Made by a program: the position numbers and the translations under genes. From Acanthaster planci (taxonomy: Eukaryota; Echinodermata; Asteroidea; Valvatida; Acanthasteridae): a stretch of DNA of 64,000 nt. The stretch lies in the NCBI RefSeq assembly GCF_001949145.1, contig NW_019091395.1, forward strand, positions 349,106 through 413,105, given 5' to 3'. Under the pieces are notes generated by a model that saw nothing but the letters and a program-made list of their open reading frames with translations, was not told the DNA's origin and did no database searches. How positions within the stretch are numbered: position 1 is the stretch's first letter; each line of letters opens with the position of its first letter. Positions 1-13,159 of the stretch are shown here, piece by piece.

Positions 1-84
1 CCTCCCAAGACCGAGACCGGCCCTCCCAAGACCAAGACTGGCCCTCCCAAGACCGAGACCAGCCCTCCCAAGACCAAGACTTTG
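1..84. repeat. 21-bp tandem repeat, four copies
   Basis: A unit of about 21 bp beginning CCTCCCAAGACC starts at 1, 22, 43 and 64, with small differences between copies. It runs into a GAGACC-rich, partly palindromic tail (about 85-145). It lies downstream of the last visible exon of the minus-strand nuclease gene, presumably in an intron or 3' flank. No gene is seen in it. Confidence 0.8.
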
Positions 85-233
85 ACAGGCCGAGACCGAG
101 ACCGCAAAAAAGGTCTCGAGACGGTCTCGAGACAGAGACCAAGTCTAGAGATCTACAACACTGGTGCCAATGGGGATAGTGGTGCCTTTTTTATTTCCTT
201 TTATTTTGCCTCCTCTTTCGACAAATCCCTCAC

Positions 234-2549
234 GTTTTTGCTGCCATCCTTTTCACCAGGGAGTCTCAGGTTGCGGAGATACGTTGCTGAGGCTTCGCTC
301 AGCAACCCGTCTCGCATCAGTTGGTATCCAGGGTGGTGCTCCTCAAAGTTGAAATCCCCGCACAAGATGTGGGGGGCATCTGCTCCTCCGCAGAAACGCA
401 CCAGCTCTCTTAAAGCAAATGCAGCCTGAAACGACGAGATGATGCATAAATGAGATATTGCTCTTCAAATAGTGTTATAGTTGAGTCATCCCTGAAAGTC
501 TTTTCGTTTCAGAGCCCAGAGCTCTCCTGTATTGCTGTTTGTCACTTGTTGCTTGTGACTCCACTACAGTGCAATGCTAGGAGTTTTGAAAGACTCAAGC
601 TATTCATAACTCTTTGAGTAAATCACAAACCTCAAATCATTACATAATGACATGCAGTTTGAAACCCTCGTCATTCTCAGCTAAATTCTTCCCCAGGACC
701 ACAGTTTTAAAGTGTTCGAAGTGAAAGATTAAAATAGGTAAAAGTTCAGATCACTAGACAGAACTTTTAAGAATACAGCTTGGATACCATTGGCTATCCT
801 TAAGATTTTTGTGGAAGTATTCAAAAGTTCAATACATGTACATCATAACTCTACTGCTTTTGTGTGTGCGAATGTCAAGTGGTTCCCCATCTGTTTCGAC
901 TTTAAAACCTCACCTCTAAAGAATTCAAATCCATTCGGTTGTAACTGCCATAGACGCACGTCAGGTGAACGTTTCCCACCGCCACCAGCCTATCCGTCTC
1001 CAGACAGCGGAACAGCACGAAGAGGAAGGACCTCTTGCTGTCAATCAAGTCAGGGTCACATGAAGTGGTATTGGTGGGGCTTTGAAGTTTCTCCTGTTCC
1101 TGGATGGAGGATAGATGCAGCGCAGAAAGTTTATCAACAGAGGAGAAATTCAAGCACCCAACTAATTTCATAAAGGACATGTGGTGGAAAATTGTAAAAG
1201 AGAGTGACCAGGATTTTTTATCCGATACAAAGTAGAAATTCGTCCTGTTCTTTAATATGTCAAATTGTAAAAAGTCTACAGAAACACTGGATAGATACTA
1301 GCTAATTTGGAAACACACCGTCACTGTTTTCACGAAGTAACATGCTACTTACATTATAATGTTGGAAAGGCTTCTATTGCTTTGAAACGCTGGCATAGTT
1401 ACGTTTTGTGACAATTTCTGTCGACAGTACATCAACAGCATGACGGAAAATCTACATACATGTATTCAGTTGAATTTACACCGTGGGTACAGGCACTGTC
1501 CAGTGGCACTCTCAAAATAATTGATCTGTTCTGTTTACATGTCGGGAGTGGCCACATCAAGGCTGGTTCATACTGCAGGTGAATCTAAAACCGAAGCGAA
1601 TTTGATGCTACAACAGAATATCACCAGAATTTCGCTCGAGTTGAAATGTGTTCAACTTCTGCGAATTCGCAGCACGAATATTTGATCCGCCCTCAGAAAT
1701 TCGCATTTGTGCTCGCTCTTGCACTGAGTATGAACCAGCCTTCAGACAGCACACTGATTAGCTTCATTTGTGCCAACAAAGTGCAAGGGTCCACCTTTTC
1801 AAACAGGTCCTTGAAATGACCTCCCTCCTGTTTGACCAGTTGAAACCGCGCACTTCGAAAGAAGGTGGCACTCCCATCAGTCCACGGTCGCTTGTCGTCA
1901 GCCGACCGAGCACTGGGCCGCTTGATGAAAGCACCAGTGTAGCCTCTCTCATGCATATCAGGCACCAAGGTTTCGTCGTAGTACAAACTACTGACCTATA
2001 CATGACAGTTGATGTAACAGAACAAAATCAGTTTTGAATCTGAGGTGTTCCGTACGGCGTCAAATCTGACTCAAAGTGGATTGCCAGACCAGCACAGGGG
2101 TAGGGGTGGAGCATGTTGATCGTGACAGGATGAAAAGAATGTACATGTACATGTATGTGTTCATAATATGTGAAACAAATCATGGTTAGTATTTTAATTG
2201 ATATCTCAACATTCGACATAACTGCAGCTTCAAACTAATTAATCCTGTACTGAAAGAAATACTCATGACATAGCCAAAAGTTTCGAGCAGAAACCCATCT
2301 TCCAATACGTACCTCTTGAAAGCAGATGATATCTGCGTCTTTGTGGTGGTCAATCTCGCCCATGAGCACCGGGTGTCTGCGGGCAGTGCTCAACAACTCG
2401 TCTGGGCAGTACGAGAACAGCCCGTCCGGCCCAAGGTCCTTGTTCAGTAGGTTGTAGGTCATCACTACAAAGTCTCCAACGATGAGGCCAGCCGTTGGAA
2501 GGGTTTGGTTTGGAACCCATTCGCGTTGTAGGTTAGCTGACAAACTCAT
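234..2549 (-). CDS. CCR4/Angel-type EEP-superfamily nuclease, partial
   Basis: Four minus-strand exons carry the ordered catalytic motifs of the endonuclease/exonuclease/phosphatase (EEP) superfamily. Exon a (about 2549 or 2536 to 2313) has VMTYNLL and ends at ICFQE before gtacgt. Exon b (1995 to about 1755) completes QEV and gives YYDETLVPDMHERGY and GSATFFRS. Exon c (about 1032-914) has GNVHLTC. Exon d (425 to about 234) has ILCGDFNF. These match the metal- and substrate-binding Asn, Glu, Asn-His and Asp-Asn positions of CCR4, Angel, nocturnin and PDE12-type enzymes, which remove poly(A) or act as 2'-5' phosphodiesterases. The terminal SDH motif is not seen and should lie beyond the left edge. 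The true start is uncertain: an ATG at 2549 is in frame, but an acceptor at 2537 is equally possible. The acceptor of exon c and donor of exon b are approximate. Family is confident; which subfamily is not. Confidence 0.75.
1559..1742. mobile_element. MITE with AAGGCTGGTTCATACT terminal inverted repeats
   Basis: AAGGCTGGTTCATACT at 1559 is matched in inverted orientation by AGTATGAACCAGCCTT ending at 1742. Inside, inverted similarity continues weakly (GCGAAT motifs). It has no coding capacity. It ends about 13 bp from the apparent end of exon b of the EEP nuclease gene, so it may supply part of the intron's splice context. Confidence 0.7.
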
Positions 2550-2559
2550 GACGAACACT

Positions 2560-3370
2560 TGGCAGCTCTTTCACAAAATAGTTACCTGATAGTATCAGTG
2601 ATATCAAGAATTCTATAAACGTGGTTATTTGAGATTACGGTCTTGCCACCGTCCAAGGCGCCCAACCAATTGTTTTGTACAAACTCTGTTGTACCAAAAC
2701 TGCATAAGTACTACGTACTGCACCCACTGTCATGTCCTTCTCGAACAGGTCAGTTGGCCTGTGTTGTAAAGTGTCCAAGTGAGTGGGTCAGTTGAGTGGT
2801 TTCTGTGCATGTCTTACATGTACAAACACAATCCGCTATCAGCTGATCAGTGAACATGTAGCCTTGGTCAGGTCATGATGATAGCCGACTGCACTGTCGA
2901 TGTCGCGTACGAACAATCATGCGCACAGGCCCATACGTGCACACACAACAGTAGCCTTGATCAGGCCTGGATGCATGCAGGGCGCTGGGCGAGAATTTTG
3001 ACAACCCCGGCCGTCAGGCCTGCTGTACACATTAGTGCTTGATATAGCGGACACCGTGCACAGTACGCCCCCTAACGACTCACAATTAGACTGTGCGCCA
3101 GTGCAGTACAGAGAGTAAGTAAAATCTAGATGTGCGAGGGCGCTCTTCAACAGAAATAAAACAACTATCGATCACTGACGTCTTGTGCCAAGACTAGCTG
3201 TACGTGCGTGGCAGAAACACTGCACGGTGTGTCCCTTCGTTGCAGTAGGTTTGCTTTTATTAATACGTAAGGTAACATTGCATTTAGTACGTCGGGCCGT
3301 TATGCTTTGCGAGTGACATCCACGGACGTGTATAATTAAAATCTGGACTCGCATTGCCCTTAATCAGCTT
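2560..3370. other. Non-coding stretch
   Basis: I see no ORF with recognisable domains, no terminal inverted repeat and no tandem array. It is either the 5' part of the nuclease gene (introns or upstream exons I could not place) or intergenic DNA. Confidence 0.5.
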
Positions 3371-6060
3371 TAATCATTGACACGACAGGCGTGAGTTTGG
3401 CCAGTGGATTACAAAACACTCAAGACTGGAATATTGACAACTTCTGCATCAACAATTAGTGGCAAAGTGGAATGTTTTTATCAATCTTTGCAAAATGCTG
3501 TCGACGAGTACTTTCCTACCAAGACTTTAACAGTTCACGATGGTGGCAAACCTTGGATAACCCCTGAGATTAAATCTCTTATTGTGAAACGTCAGAAAGC
3601 ATCTAATAAGGGTAAAATAAGTCCGTGGAAGCATGGTGGAAGTTACTCCGCAACAAAATCATTAGGCTTTTAAAAGTACATGTAGGAAGATCTGCTTTTT
3701 ATAACGTAAGTGTTAATGTTGCAAAGCTCAGTATCAGCAATCCAAGGCAGTGGCACTAACAAATTAAAAAAAACAGCTGGTTTTAAGCGTAAGCAGAGTT
3801 TCAATATACCTGGTACTTCATCCTTAGAAATTGCTAATAAGATCAATAGAAGGTTTGTAGAGGATAGAGAAATTAGGCTTCCCCTCCCAACAGAATTTAA
3901 ATGGACCACTCCTAAAGTTACTTAGTGGCCCTATCCCTGGACTTATGGTAGAACCCAAAGGACAGGATGTTTGCTCTGTTGACCAAAGATCGTATAGCGC
4001 CGAAGGCGCAAGATGGATAACTCTGCCCAAAAGGTGTAATTACCATGGGCGCCATTTGAACAAGCGCTACGGCTGCGCAGTTTACGGTAATGCTTCGGCG
4101 TAGGCTCACTGCACGAGTGGTGCACTGAATCAATTCAAGCTCCATTGAAAATAGTGTAAAATAAACCAAGTTTGGAGCCCCATGGCAGGCAACTGAAGTC
4201 CCTGAGGCCTATCAAACCAAAAACAATGTGTTGTTTGGTCCTTCAGATTTCATTTGATTTTCAATTTTTAGTAGGTTAACCAATAATTTTTTTAATTATC
4301 CGCCCCAAACAAACTCACCCTCCAAAAAGTGAATGTTGCCAAGCCCTCCCAGCGGCCATTTTTCAAATGACATCCCTCACCTTCCTGGGGCTCTTCTGAC
4401 TAATTTTCAATCCCATTTTTGTCTGCTTTGCCCCTAAATGGGTGCCCCTGAATCTACAGAGATGATCCTGGGCCATACTGACACAATCCCACCATTTCTT
4501 GGCCCAAACAGACCCCTCTTTTGGAAACAATCTCTGGGGGTACTTTTTGTACGCCTCGGCCTGGCGGAGAATTTTCCTTGAATTGGGACACTGCACCTGC
4601 TGCGGCGCCTGCACCTTTGCATTAATGTGCATTGCGCAGGCGTATAGCTTGCTCAAATGGCACTCTTGCGATTATAACGTTTTACGTGTATTTACGGTGA
4701 AGTTCGCCATCTTGCGCCGCAACGCGGCGCTATACGATCTTTGCTGTTGACTCTGCTGGTTACTTGAGGCAGACCATTGCTTAAGTGAGCAAGTGTCCTT
4801 TTCTGCCCTTTGTCTACAGTCAAAGATATTGATTCCAGTATTATCTTCTGACACCCCCCCCCAACGGGGTACTACAGGTTTACCTCAGTAGCAGATGATA
4901 TCCCCCATTTAGACCTGAGAAACCTACCTGCGTACTTGCCTTCTGAATTGCCAGTTCCCGTTGTTACACCGCAACGGGTTTTCAGTAAGTTGAAAAAGGT
5001 TAAATTGGGTAAATCCAGTGGGCCTAACTGCTTTCCACCACGACTGATACAGGAATTCGCCTATGAATTGTTTCCCTTTGGCTGATATTTTTTAATTGCT
5101 CTCTTTGTGAAGGAATAGTACCTGAAATTTGGAAAAAGGGTTTTGTTTTCCCTATTCCAAAGACCTTCCCTCCAAGCATAGACAGCCTTCGTCCTATTTC
5201 GCTTACTTGTATATTTTCCAAGATCTTTGAAGACTTTATTGTGGGGTGGAAGCTTTTCATTGATAAGTACCAGTTTGGTTCATTGAAAGGTTCATCCACA
5301 ACTTATTGTTTGGTTAGATTTTTGGAAGATATTCACAGTGTTCTGATAAGCCACAGAATTCAGCCGTGTTAATTGCCACTGATTTCAGCAAGTCTTTTGA
5401 CAGAGTGGATCATAACATTATCATTAATAAGTTTATTCAGTTAGGGGTGAGAGCTCCCTTAATTCCTTGGTTGAGCATTTTTTTATCAGACCGTTTGCAG
5501 GCACTTCGGTATAATGATGTTTTGTCAAAATGGGAGTCTTTGTGTGCAGGAGGTCCACAAGGAACAAAACTCGGGCCTATATCATTTTTAGTCATGATTA
5601 ATGATTTTGTTCCCAACCATCCGGCTTTAAAACACTATAAATATGTTGACGATCTGACATTAAGTCGGGCATTCTCAGATGCAAGCGAATCTTTAAACAT
5701 GCAAAATGAGCTCAATCATCTTCAACATTGGTCTGATTTAAACAAAAATGAAACTAAACCCTGCTAAATGTCAGTATATGAATATTTGTTTTCAGCTTAA
5801 TCCACCGGGTCTCCACTCTTTCAACACCTCTGATCTCCAAATTCAACGAACTGACTGTGTAAAATTATTGGTCATTTACAGACAGAGTAATCTGAAGTGG
5901 GAATCCCAAATGAGTAACATGTAGTAACTTTAACCGAAGGCTTTACTTTTTACGACAACTTAAACGAAGTTGTTTGTTGAAGATCTTCTAACAGTGTACA
6001 TCATGTACGTGAGGCCTACAATACGTTTGCCCTGTGTGGCACTGTTGCGTTCCCTAAATA
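3370..6060 (+). pseudogene. Degraded CR1/L2-like LINE (endonuclease-RT linker and reverse transcriptase)
   Basis: Translated fragments fall in the order expected of a non-LTR retrotransposon ORF2. First comes a linker (about 3400-3925) with KPWITPEIKSLIVKRQKA. After an insertion, a region with VTPQRVFSKLKKVKLGKSSG (4950-5030) leads to the reverse transcriptase: DSLRPISLTCIFSK (about 5180-5225), ATDFSKSFDRVDHN (from 5371), GGPQGTKLGPISFLVMINDF (about 5550-5610) and the catalytic YVDD box (about 5643). A 3' tail with VYRQSNLKWESQ and a relic of VRPTIRLPCV follows to about 6060. At least one frameshift (near 5369) and several stops show it is dead. The GTKLGP block resembles CR1/L2/Jockey-like elements; exact clade is uncertain. 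Confidence 0.85.
3971..4759. mobile_element. MITE with about 110-bp terminal inverted repeats, inserted in the LINE
   Basis: The left end (AAAGATCGTATAGCGCCG at 3985, then GCGCAAGATGG) is repeated in reverse complement at the right end (ATCTTGCGCCG... and CGGCGCTATACGATCTTT, 4709-4742). The similarity runs on into GCCATTTGARCAAGC, so the arms are about 110 bp. The LINE reading resumes after it, so it is younger than the LINE. No transposase reading frame is visible; it is non-autonomous. Target-site duplication was not resolved. Confidence 0.75.
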
Positions 6061-9000
6061 TCAAGTCGATGGCAGCATGGACATCGACATGGATGGCATG
6101 CTGCCATCGACTAGTGTCTACGGGATGTGATATTTGGGGTCAACAATTTATTGAAAGGTGGACGTGAAACAAGGGGTTTGGGTGACAGTCAAACTGTATT
6201 GTTGGCTTATTGCTCTCACTTCTCTCCATTAAAGTTCAATGTGGGTTTGAAGAAGGTGTAGCTTAACATAATACAACACACAAAAGGCAAAGTTATAGAG
6301 AAGCGAAGTCGTATAATTTTCAAAAATCAATGTGTTTCCGGCCTTTGATCCGTTTAAAGTACAAGTTGCTCGGCCAGGTATACAACCTGATGTTTACGTA
6401 GTCTATTCTGATTGGCCGATGGATTGTAATCATAAAAGAAAATATTTAAATACCAGAAGGGTAACGGGCGAAACTACAAAATTATGAGGGGGGTCTTTTT
6501 TCAGTTCGGCGACATGCGCACACGTGTCAGCGCTGCCCATTCGGTTTGTATTATGGCAGTGGTATAGCCTTCGTATAAATCGGTGTGCATGTACTGCACA
6601 GGGATCCGTCGCCGTTGTACCGTGCTAAGGGTGGAAGCTTGTTTGCCGTGGTTTGCGTGCATAAGGCCTGAATCTCTGCCGGAGTTTAACTAGACTTGAT
6701 TCAAGTCGGGATGTCTTCGTTTCTGCTTTGGATACACATCAAATGAGACTAGACTGCGCGCCGTTACTTGCTTCGCGCCCTCTTATGTCCACTCATTACT
6801 ACGAGTTAGTTCAGTTCCGAAATCGCAGGTGACCGACGTATGCCCGACCCACGTTGTACAGGCTGTAATGAGGGGGCCTCATAAGGGTTATGCGAGTTGC
6901 CTGGCCGAGCGCAACGACCGTGTAGTGCGTACCGTTGGCTGAAGAGTGGCTGACTAAGGAAGAGCAGCGTAAGTTCGACATGATTCAAGTCTACTGTTGG
7001 TCATATCGGCGTAGCCAACGAACATTTGTCTGATGTTATCACACGATACAACACAGCAGGTTCACGTGCGACACTTCCATGTCACTTTTTTGAACAGGTT
7101 GATGACAAACCACTTTTGTATAGGGGGATTTTACACGTCTGCGCATATCCGCATCGAAACCGAGGCTCTCTGTGTTGAATTTCATCGCACGCGCCCGCGG
7201 AGTCGACACAGTACATGCAGTATCCCGTTCATAAGTGTGACACCACTTCAATTTTAACCACGCCCACTGCACAAGATACACGACCATCGCAGGTACGTTA
7301 GTTCGTGGTAAATTGTCGTTATTTTTTCTTTTCATTTTACGTTTCGTGTCATCCTGAGACACTCTCACAAAAATTTGCAGCCTGAATAGTCTGAATTTAA
7401 CATACTTTTATGTATTTCTGTCTTGACTCCTTACTTTTAATCGTCTGATCGTATTAAGAATTGAAACTGACACATTAGGGCCTCGTTTTCAAACGCGGAA
7501 GTGCACAGATCGACGCTAAAAGCGTCGTATCGGGATCCCTCTATGCAAACGTCTGTATCAGAGAGACGGCGGGAGAAATCACTAGTAGCAATAATAGATC
7601 TCTCTTACCTAGTCATAGCTTTTGCCAACCACAGGGCTAGCTATGCCTTTCCGTACTTAAGCAAAGGAATAAAGTAAAAAGTTTTTTTAATCCAACGTAT
7701 GTCAAAACACTCCCTGGTTTGAATAACAGCTGGACTACTGCGTAGTGGCGCGCAGAAGCGTTGCGTCTGCGCACAACTTAATAATAATGAAATTCTTTGT
7801 TTGTCGGCAGCCACACACACACATAATACCCATAAAGATCATACTACAAAATAAAGTCTGATTTGTTTTTTTGCATTCAAGGTGTAAATTGATAGGCGTA
7901 ATATGAAAGATTATGAGATTGCATGAGTAGCTGAGAGTTACAAGTGAAGTCGTGAATCTCAAAAGTAAAGACTCAAGTCCGATCCAAGTCTCACAGCTCG
8001 AGTGAACGACTCTGTATTAGTCGCTCCACGTGTAACCACCGCCGTTTCATTTGGAAAGGAATTATGTCCCAGCTACACTCGTGCGAAGCGCTTTGGGCTA
8101 CTCTATAGATGGACGTTTCTCCAAACGTCATTGGTTTACCAACCAAAAATGAAAAATAATTGGAGATGAGGTACAATACGTTTCAATTAGATGTGTGTCT
8201 TTACACGAAAAGGTGTAATTTTCTGTTTTTGTTTTGTTCAATCTCTTTTATACCAAAGTACCTTGCAGAAGTTCTGTTATGCACATGCACAGTTCAACTG
8301 GCTGACTGCAGACAGGTACAACATCCTTCAAACAATAACAGTATGATTCCCTGACCTGACAATTTCTCCACGCCTTGACAAAAAGGGAACACAACAAAAT
8401 GCCCGTCTAGGAAGTGCACCTACATCTGCAGATGCACTGTTCGAAGGTATAGCTTTTAAACAAGTCACAGCTGTTACAAAACTGGCCATCGATACAGACG
8501 ATATGCAAAAAAATACCAAGGGAAATTTTCCGAGTTGATGGTGAGCTTACGTTGACCTCATAGGCAATATAACTTTTTGCGAATAATCAAAGTCCGAACG
8601 GTGATAGGAGCGAGAACGTGGTATAGGGGGCAAGAGAGAAAAACTGAAACAAAAACACACAGCACACCAAGGACTGTTTTCTGTTTCAAGAGGTCTTTAT
8701 GTCCTATCTCACCTTTACACAATTGGGGTCCTGTCAGGCAAACTTTGTTTTAAGCTGTCAGCTGGCCTCCATCCACCTTCACCACGCAGCCGTGGGCCCT
8801 CCAAGGTCCTCAGGGGGCTCCAAGGGCCTCACGGCAGGCCCGTGGCTTGCCCCGTACTCGCTACGTTATTCTGTTTGTTATAAACTGGGTTTTAAAATAA
8901 TGTTTACCCTCGTAAAACCCTTTCACTGTTCACATCGCACACAGTTGTGCGCACCACCAAGACATGCGTCCTTCGATCAATGTGCCCGTTGTCCATGACA

Positions 9001-9806
9001 GGTCCCAAAAATTTCCACTCGATATAGTCAGCACTGTAAGATTTGATATCGACCCAAGTCTCACAACCTCCTGCCACCTTGAGTTTAGCCCAAACTTTCA
9101 AACTCATATTATAACACATATCACAATCTCTTCTTTATTTGAAAAAGCTATACCCCATTTTCAATTTTGGCACCACAACCATTGTAATGCTAAAAAGCAC
9201 ATCTTGAATAATTAAGATGATTTTGCCCCATTCTCAAACTTCCTTTTCTTTCTATTTTGAAAACACTCGCGACATGTTTCAAAATTATGTTAGCCTTCTC
9301 CGAGATTGTTCTTATTTTGACAAAATCGCTATTTCTATTCAAAACACGGACATTTTGACGCAAAAAACTCCATGGAGCCAGTTTATAACCATTCACATTG
9401 ATGAAAATTCCAAGATTGGCGTATGTACTGTAAAATTTACCTTTTGCGTATTGCCACAGTCTCTTACATTATAACCGTGTGCATTTTAAATTCTTTTCTC
9501 TCGGCAGATGTTGAGGCAACGGCCAAATTCCTACTCCTGAGTGGTTCGAACACGGCTGGTCCTATTTTCCTAGTGGCTTAGCTATGGTCCTCCGTGCCCA
9601 CAGGGAGAGAGTCTCCTATCATTCTTGTGCAACCACAGCAGAAAATTTTGCGCTAAACGAACGGCACAGTTGCTTAAGGATGCTGGCCCACATGTTTTTC
9701 TGCTCTTGCGCTTCATTTACGCTATAGGCCTATTGACGCTCGCTCACAGTTGTTTTGAAATGCCTTCTGCGCATGCTATACAAGTTGTTTACTACATAAA
9801 GCTACT
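6061..9806. other. Gene-poor stretch
   Basis: Open frames here are short, lack splice-supported continuity and match no family I know. A locally GC-rich part (about 6480-7260) and a GC-rich palindromic patch (about 8785-8855, CCTCAGGGGGCTCC) are present but show no coding signature. I see no RNA gene. Confidence 0.5.
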
Positions 9807-9807
9807 G

Positions 9808-10103
9808 GGCTTCGAGCCTGTTTGTTTCTGACAGATCTGGATCTCGCTCGATCAAAGTGATCCCATCGCTGGTTCGCGCTATCCATTAGGCGGGTTCTGG
9901 TGTCAGTGAACAAACGACGGATCACTGATCGCGATCTGGATCCGCGTGAAACATACTGACCCCTTCGTTTCACGCAGATGAGGATCGCCTTATGATCTGA
10001 CCTTCGTTCACTTACACCAGAACCTGCCTATGGACAGCGCGAACCAGCGATGGGATCGGTGGTCGCTATCCAGATCCATATGAGACAAACCGGCCCGAGG
10101 CTC
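9808..10103. mobile_element. Foldback element, about 295 bp
   Basis: The left arm (GATCCCATCGCTGGTTCGCG around 9860) is repeated as the reverse complement on the right (CGCGAACCAGCGATGGGATC around 10037). Matching continues outward to CTTCGAGCCTG / GGCCCGAGG and inward through GGTTCTGGTGT. A central hairpin (GCGTGAAAC... GTTTCACGC) adds a second palindrome. No coding capacity. Confidence 0.75.
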
Positions 10104-10840
10104 TTTGTATTATTTGCTGTTAAAAAGCTTTTTAAACATGGTCTCACTCAGGATTTCAATTCCCGCTGTTTCCCGTAGACGGTTGCAGATGTATATAGGC
10201 CTAAATTTCGCTATTCGAATGCCACCGACCAACAGAAAACAAGAACTTGTCTCGATAACAAAATTTGTAGAATTAAACCATCACGTTGAAAAAAAAGTTC
10301 ATTAGGCAAAACATTAAATGCAGTAAAACTGACAAACCATCCTTTCAAATTGACAAGTTCTTCTTCCAGACTCTAATTCTTCTCGTGAGCGCGATGAATT
10401 CCTTTTATTCCATGTACATCATCAGACTCTCTCATGGCAACGGCAGGCCTGAAAAGCCTTCGTAAGCCTGGCGACATTGGTGTGGTTATTGAAAATACCC
10501 GAATTCATCGGTCTCCAAAAAGCCCTTAAAAATTCCTCCCCGGTTTGGCATATCTTCTGTGACTAGTTATATAACTAAGGCAAAACCTTCTCTCCAAAAA
10601 ATTGCTTTCTGGCAGGATGCTTCAAGCAGGATAGGATATTTCCGCTTTTCACAGTATGACAGTGTCACACCTTGCCTATTTATTGATCAACTTAACATTC
10701 AAGGCTGCCGTTTCACCAGGAGGTGTATTCGTGGGACGCCTTTCAAAAAAGCGAAACATTCCAGTTTAATGGTCCTACAAAAACCTGTCTAATAAACACT
10801 TGGCATGAGGTACCAAATTGAGGTTCAAGAACATACTGAT

Positions 10841-11084
10841 ACAATGCAAAAACTGAGGTGTTAAATTAAACACCCCAAGGGGTTATCAGAGGACTACATC
10901 AACACTTTTCGGGGGTGTTAAAAATGTTGGTGTTATTTGGTGTTACGTGTTCTTTTAACACCCTCCAGTGAATTGTAACACGTGGGCAAAGTAACACCGG
11001 CGGTGTTAAAGTAACGCCCTGTGGTGTGGTCATCTGATAATAACACCAAAAGTGTTGATTTTAACACCACCGTTTTTGCGGTAT
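10841..11084. mobile_element. Foldback MITE rich in GGTGTTAAA
   Basis: The ends AATGCAAAAACTGAGGTGTTAAA and TTTAACACCACCGTTTTTGCG are inverted repeats (here quoted by their shared core GGTGTTAAA / TTAACACC). Matching runs inward to TTATCAGAGGAC / GTCATCTGATAA. The interior is crowded with further GTGTTA and TAACAC words, so the whole element can fold on itself. No ORF. Confidence 0.7.
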
Positions 11085-11089
11085 AAAAC

Positions 11090-13155
11090 CCATTCTAAAC
11101 ACTTCGTGAAAAAAAACACACTAAGACCACTTGAAATTGCTGTGTGAAACATAATGAACCCATATCCATGAAGTCTGAAAATGGAATATTCATTTCACTC
11201 AAAGTGTAACTTTATAATTAAACTCACGCAACAATGCTGAAGTCTAGCTACGGTGCCCCTACTTTTATAAATGCGATGCGGATGGAGTGTGCTAACCACG
11301 AACGTGGAAACCTAAACACGAACAGCTCTGGGGTACTTGTTACGCCGATTATCTTCATGGAGCACAATATGGCCCAGTGAGAATGGCCAAACATTGTGGG
11401 GACTGGTAAAGAGTTTTAAGTTTGTCGGGTTTCGGTTGAACGCGCTTTAAGGCCGGTAATAACACATGCGTCAATGGAAGCTGTTGGGCATACATGACTG
11501 GCTACATCCTCTTGCCACATGCGCACTGAGACTTTTAGATGCTTATAATCTGGGTGACTTGCCTTTCTAGCTGTTCGCCTTTAGGTTATAAGTGTTTGCT
11601 GTGGAGTCTACCGGCAGTGAAGGGAGTTGACATGGAAGTCATGCGTTAATTGGATGAAAGCGGCATCACGTGGCACACATCCAAGCCCACCATTGGGGGA
11701 ATGCTGATGTGGCTAACCTGTGCTACTTGGTCAGGTCAATGGTCGGACCTCGCTCCAAACTCTGAAAGGGGGATAGATGAACGAGTAGGGCAGAGGGATG
11801 GACGAAAATCAAGATGTCAAGAAAGTGACGCACAGTGTTTGGAAAATGAAGAGTGGGAAAGCTAAACTTTTTTCACGTGAAATCATGCCCTAAAAATTTA
11901 CTGTTCTAAGGCATTCACAGAACATAATAAATTCATGAATCTAGACGGAAAGACGCTTTGCTATTGAAAGAGCTGTAATATAAGCTTACTGGAAAGAGAG
12001 AGGCAGTTACATGTACTGCATGTATTATAATTCGAACATACCCGCTGACATATTCCGTCTTCGAGTCACAAAACTCGATGAGATTAGGAAATATATTTCA
12101 AGAAGACAAAGCCAGGTAAGAAATGGTATTTGAAAACATTCCCATTTTGACTTATCAAAAAAAATTGCGAGAAAACTAGAAGTGTCTGTCAGCGTTCCTT
12201 CAACTATAAGGCGTACTTAATATTACGCAACATTAAAATTAAAAAGCTTAAAATAAAATGTAACAGTCTCGCCCTCAACTAGATTAAAATGATGTTTTAT
12301 CTAATGGCTAGACACCTACTGTAGTGGAGCTACTCTAAAGGTAGTTTAGTGACACGTTTTTCATGCAGACGATCAATATGCATTCAAACACTGCGGGAAA
12401 TGCAAACAATTTTTGGCGCCATTTTCTCCTCTCGCCAATCCGCGGTCTTGGTCAGCGTGCATGGGCAAGCCTCGCCGGTGGCACCTCCGGCGATTTTTTG
12501 CCCACAAACTATCGTTTAGCCTTCCTCATCCTGTAAGGGATCGAACAATACAGGCGGGTTGGTTACATGCTTGTTAAGCTGGCAGGCATTCGCTGGGATC
12601 CCGGGTTACAGTTTAGTGGCAGAAAACATGCATGCCCTTTTTCGGTTTTCTAAAGGAAAGTGTGACTCAACTGGAACAAAAAGTTTGACATTTAACGCGA
12701 CCTATCCCACAACAGCTTCCAGCACGATTACATCCAGACATTTTCGGTCAGCACATGTTTGCTGCCACCAAGAGTTTGGCAACCCTTTTTTATTTTTCAG
12801 CTCATAAAGGCGGAGGTAGTTGCTACATGATTCAATTTACTTACTGAAGCCGATTTCACAGAGCTTGTGAACCGATGTGCTTAGCAAAACCTACTAGCAG
12901 CAGACAACCGGCGATGGGCAAAATACATAGTAAGACATTTTGGCTGGCAACCCGCACTTTTGCCGAGGCAGTCTTTTCTGAGCTCAACAAATTTCCTCTC
13001 CGAGCCGCTCTGTGAAACTGACCCCACTACAGCTCTTCTTAGCGAAAGATTTAACTTTAAACCATGCAAATCTTTACGGCATCATTAGACCTCAGCTGCA
13101 GTCGAAATGGACGTAGGCGATTTCAGTTTTAACCACAGACATCCCAAAACTGCAT
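11090..13155. other. Gene-poor stretch
   Basis: No splice-consistent coding exons, tandem arrays or RNA genes recognised. A small GC-rich palindrome (about 12465-12505, GGGCAAGCC...GCCC) stands out but is too short to name. Confidence 0.45.
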
Positions 13156-13159
13156 GCCT

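Noticed and set aside
6806-7368. Possible exons in the GC-rich 6.8-7.4 kb region
   Set aside because: There are no family motifs, and no frame continues through splice sites.
12881-13069. Candidate last exon of troponin T-like paralogue A
   Set aside because: There is an AG near 13018, but the frame gives no troponin-like or LIM-like residues.
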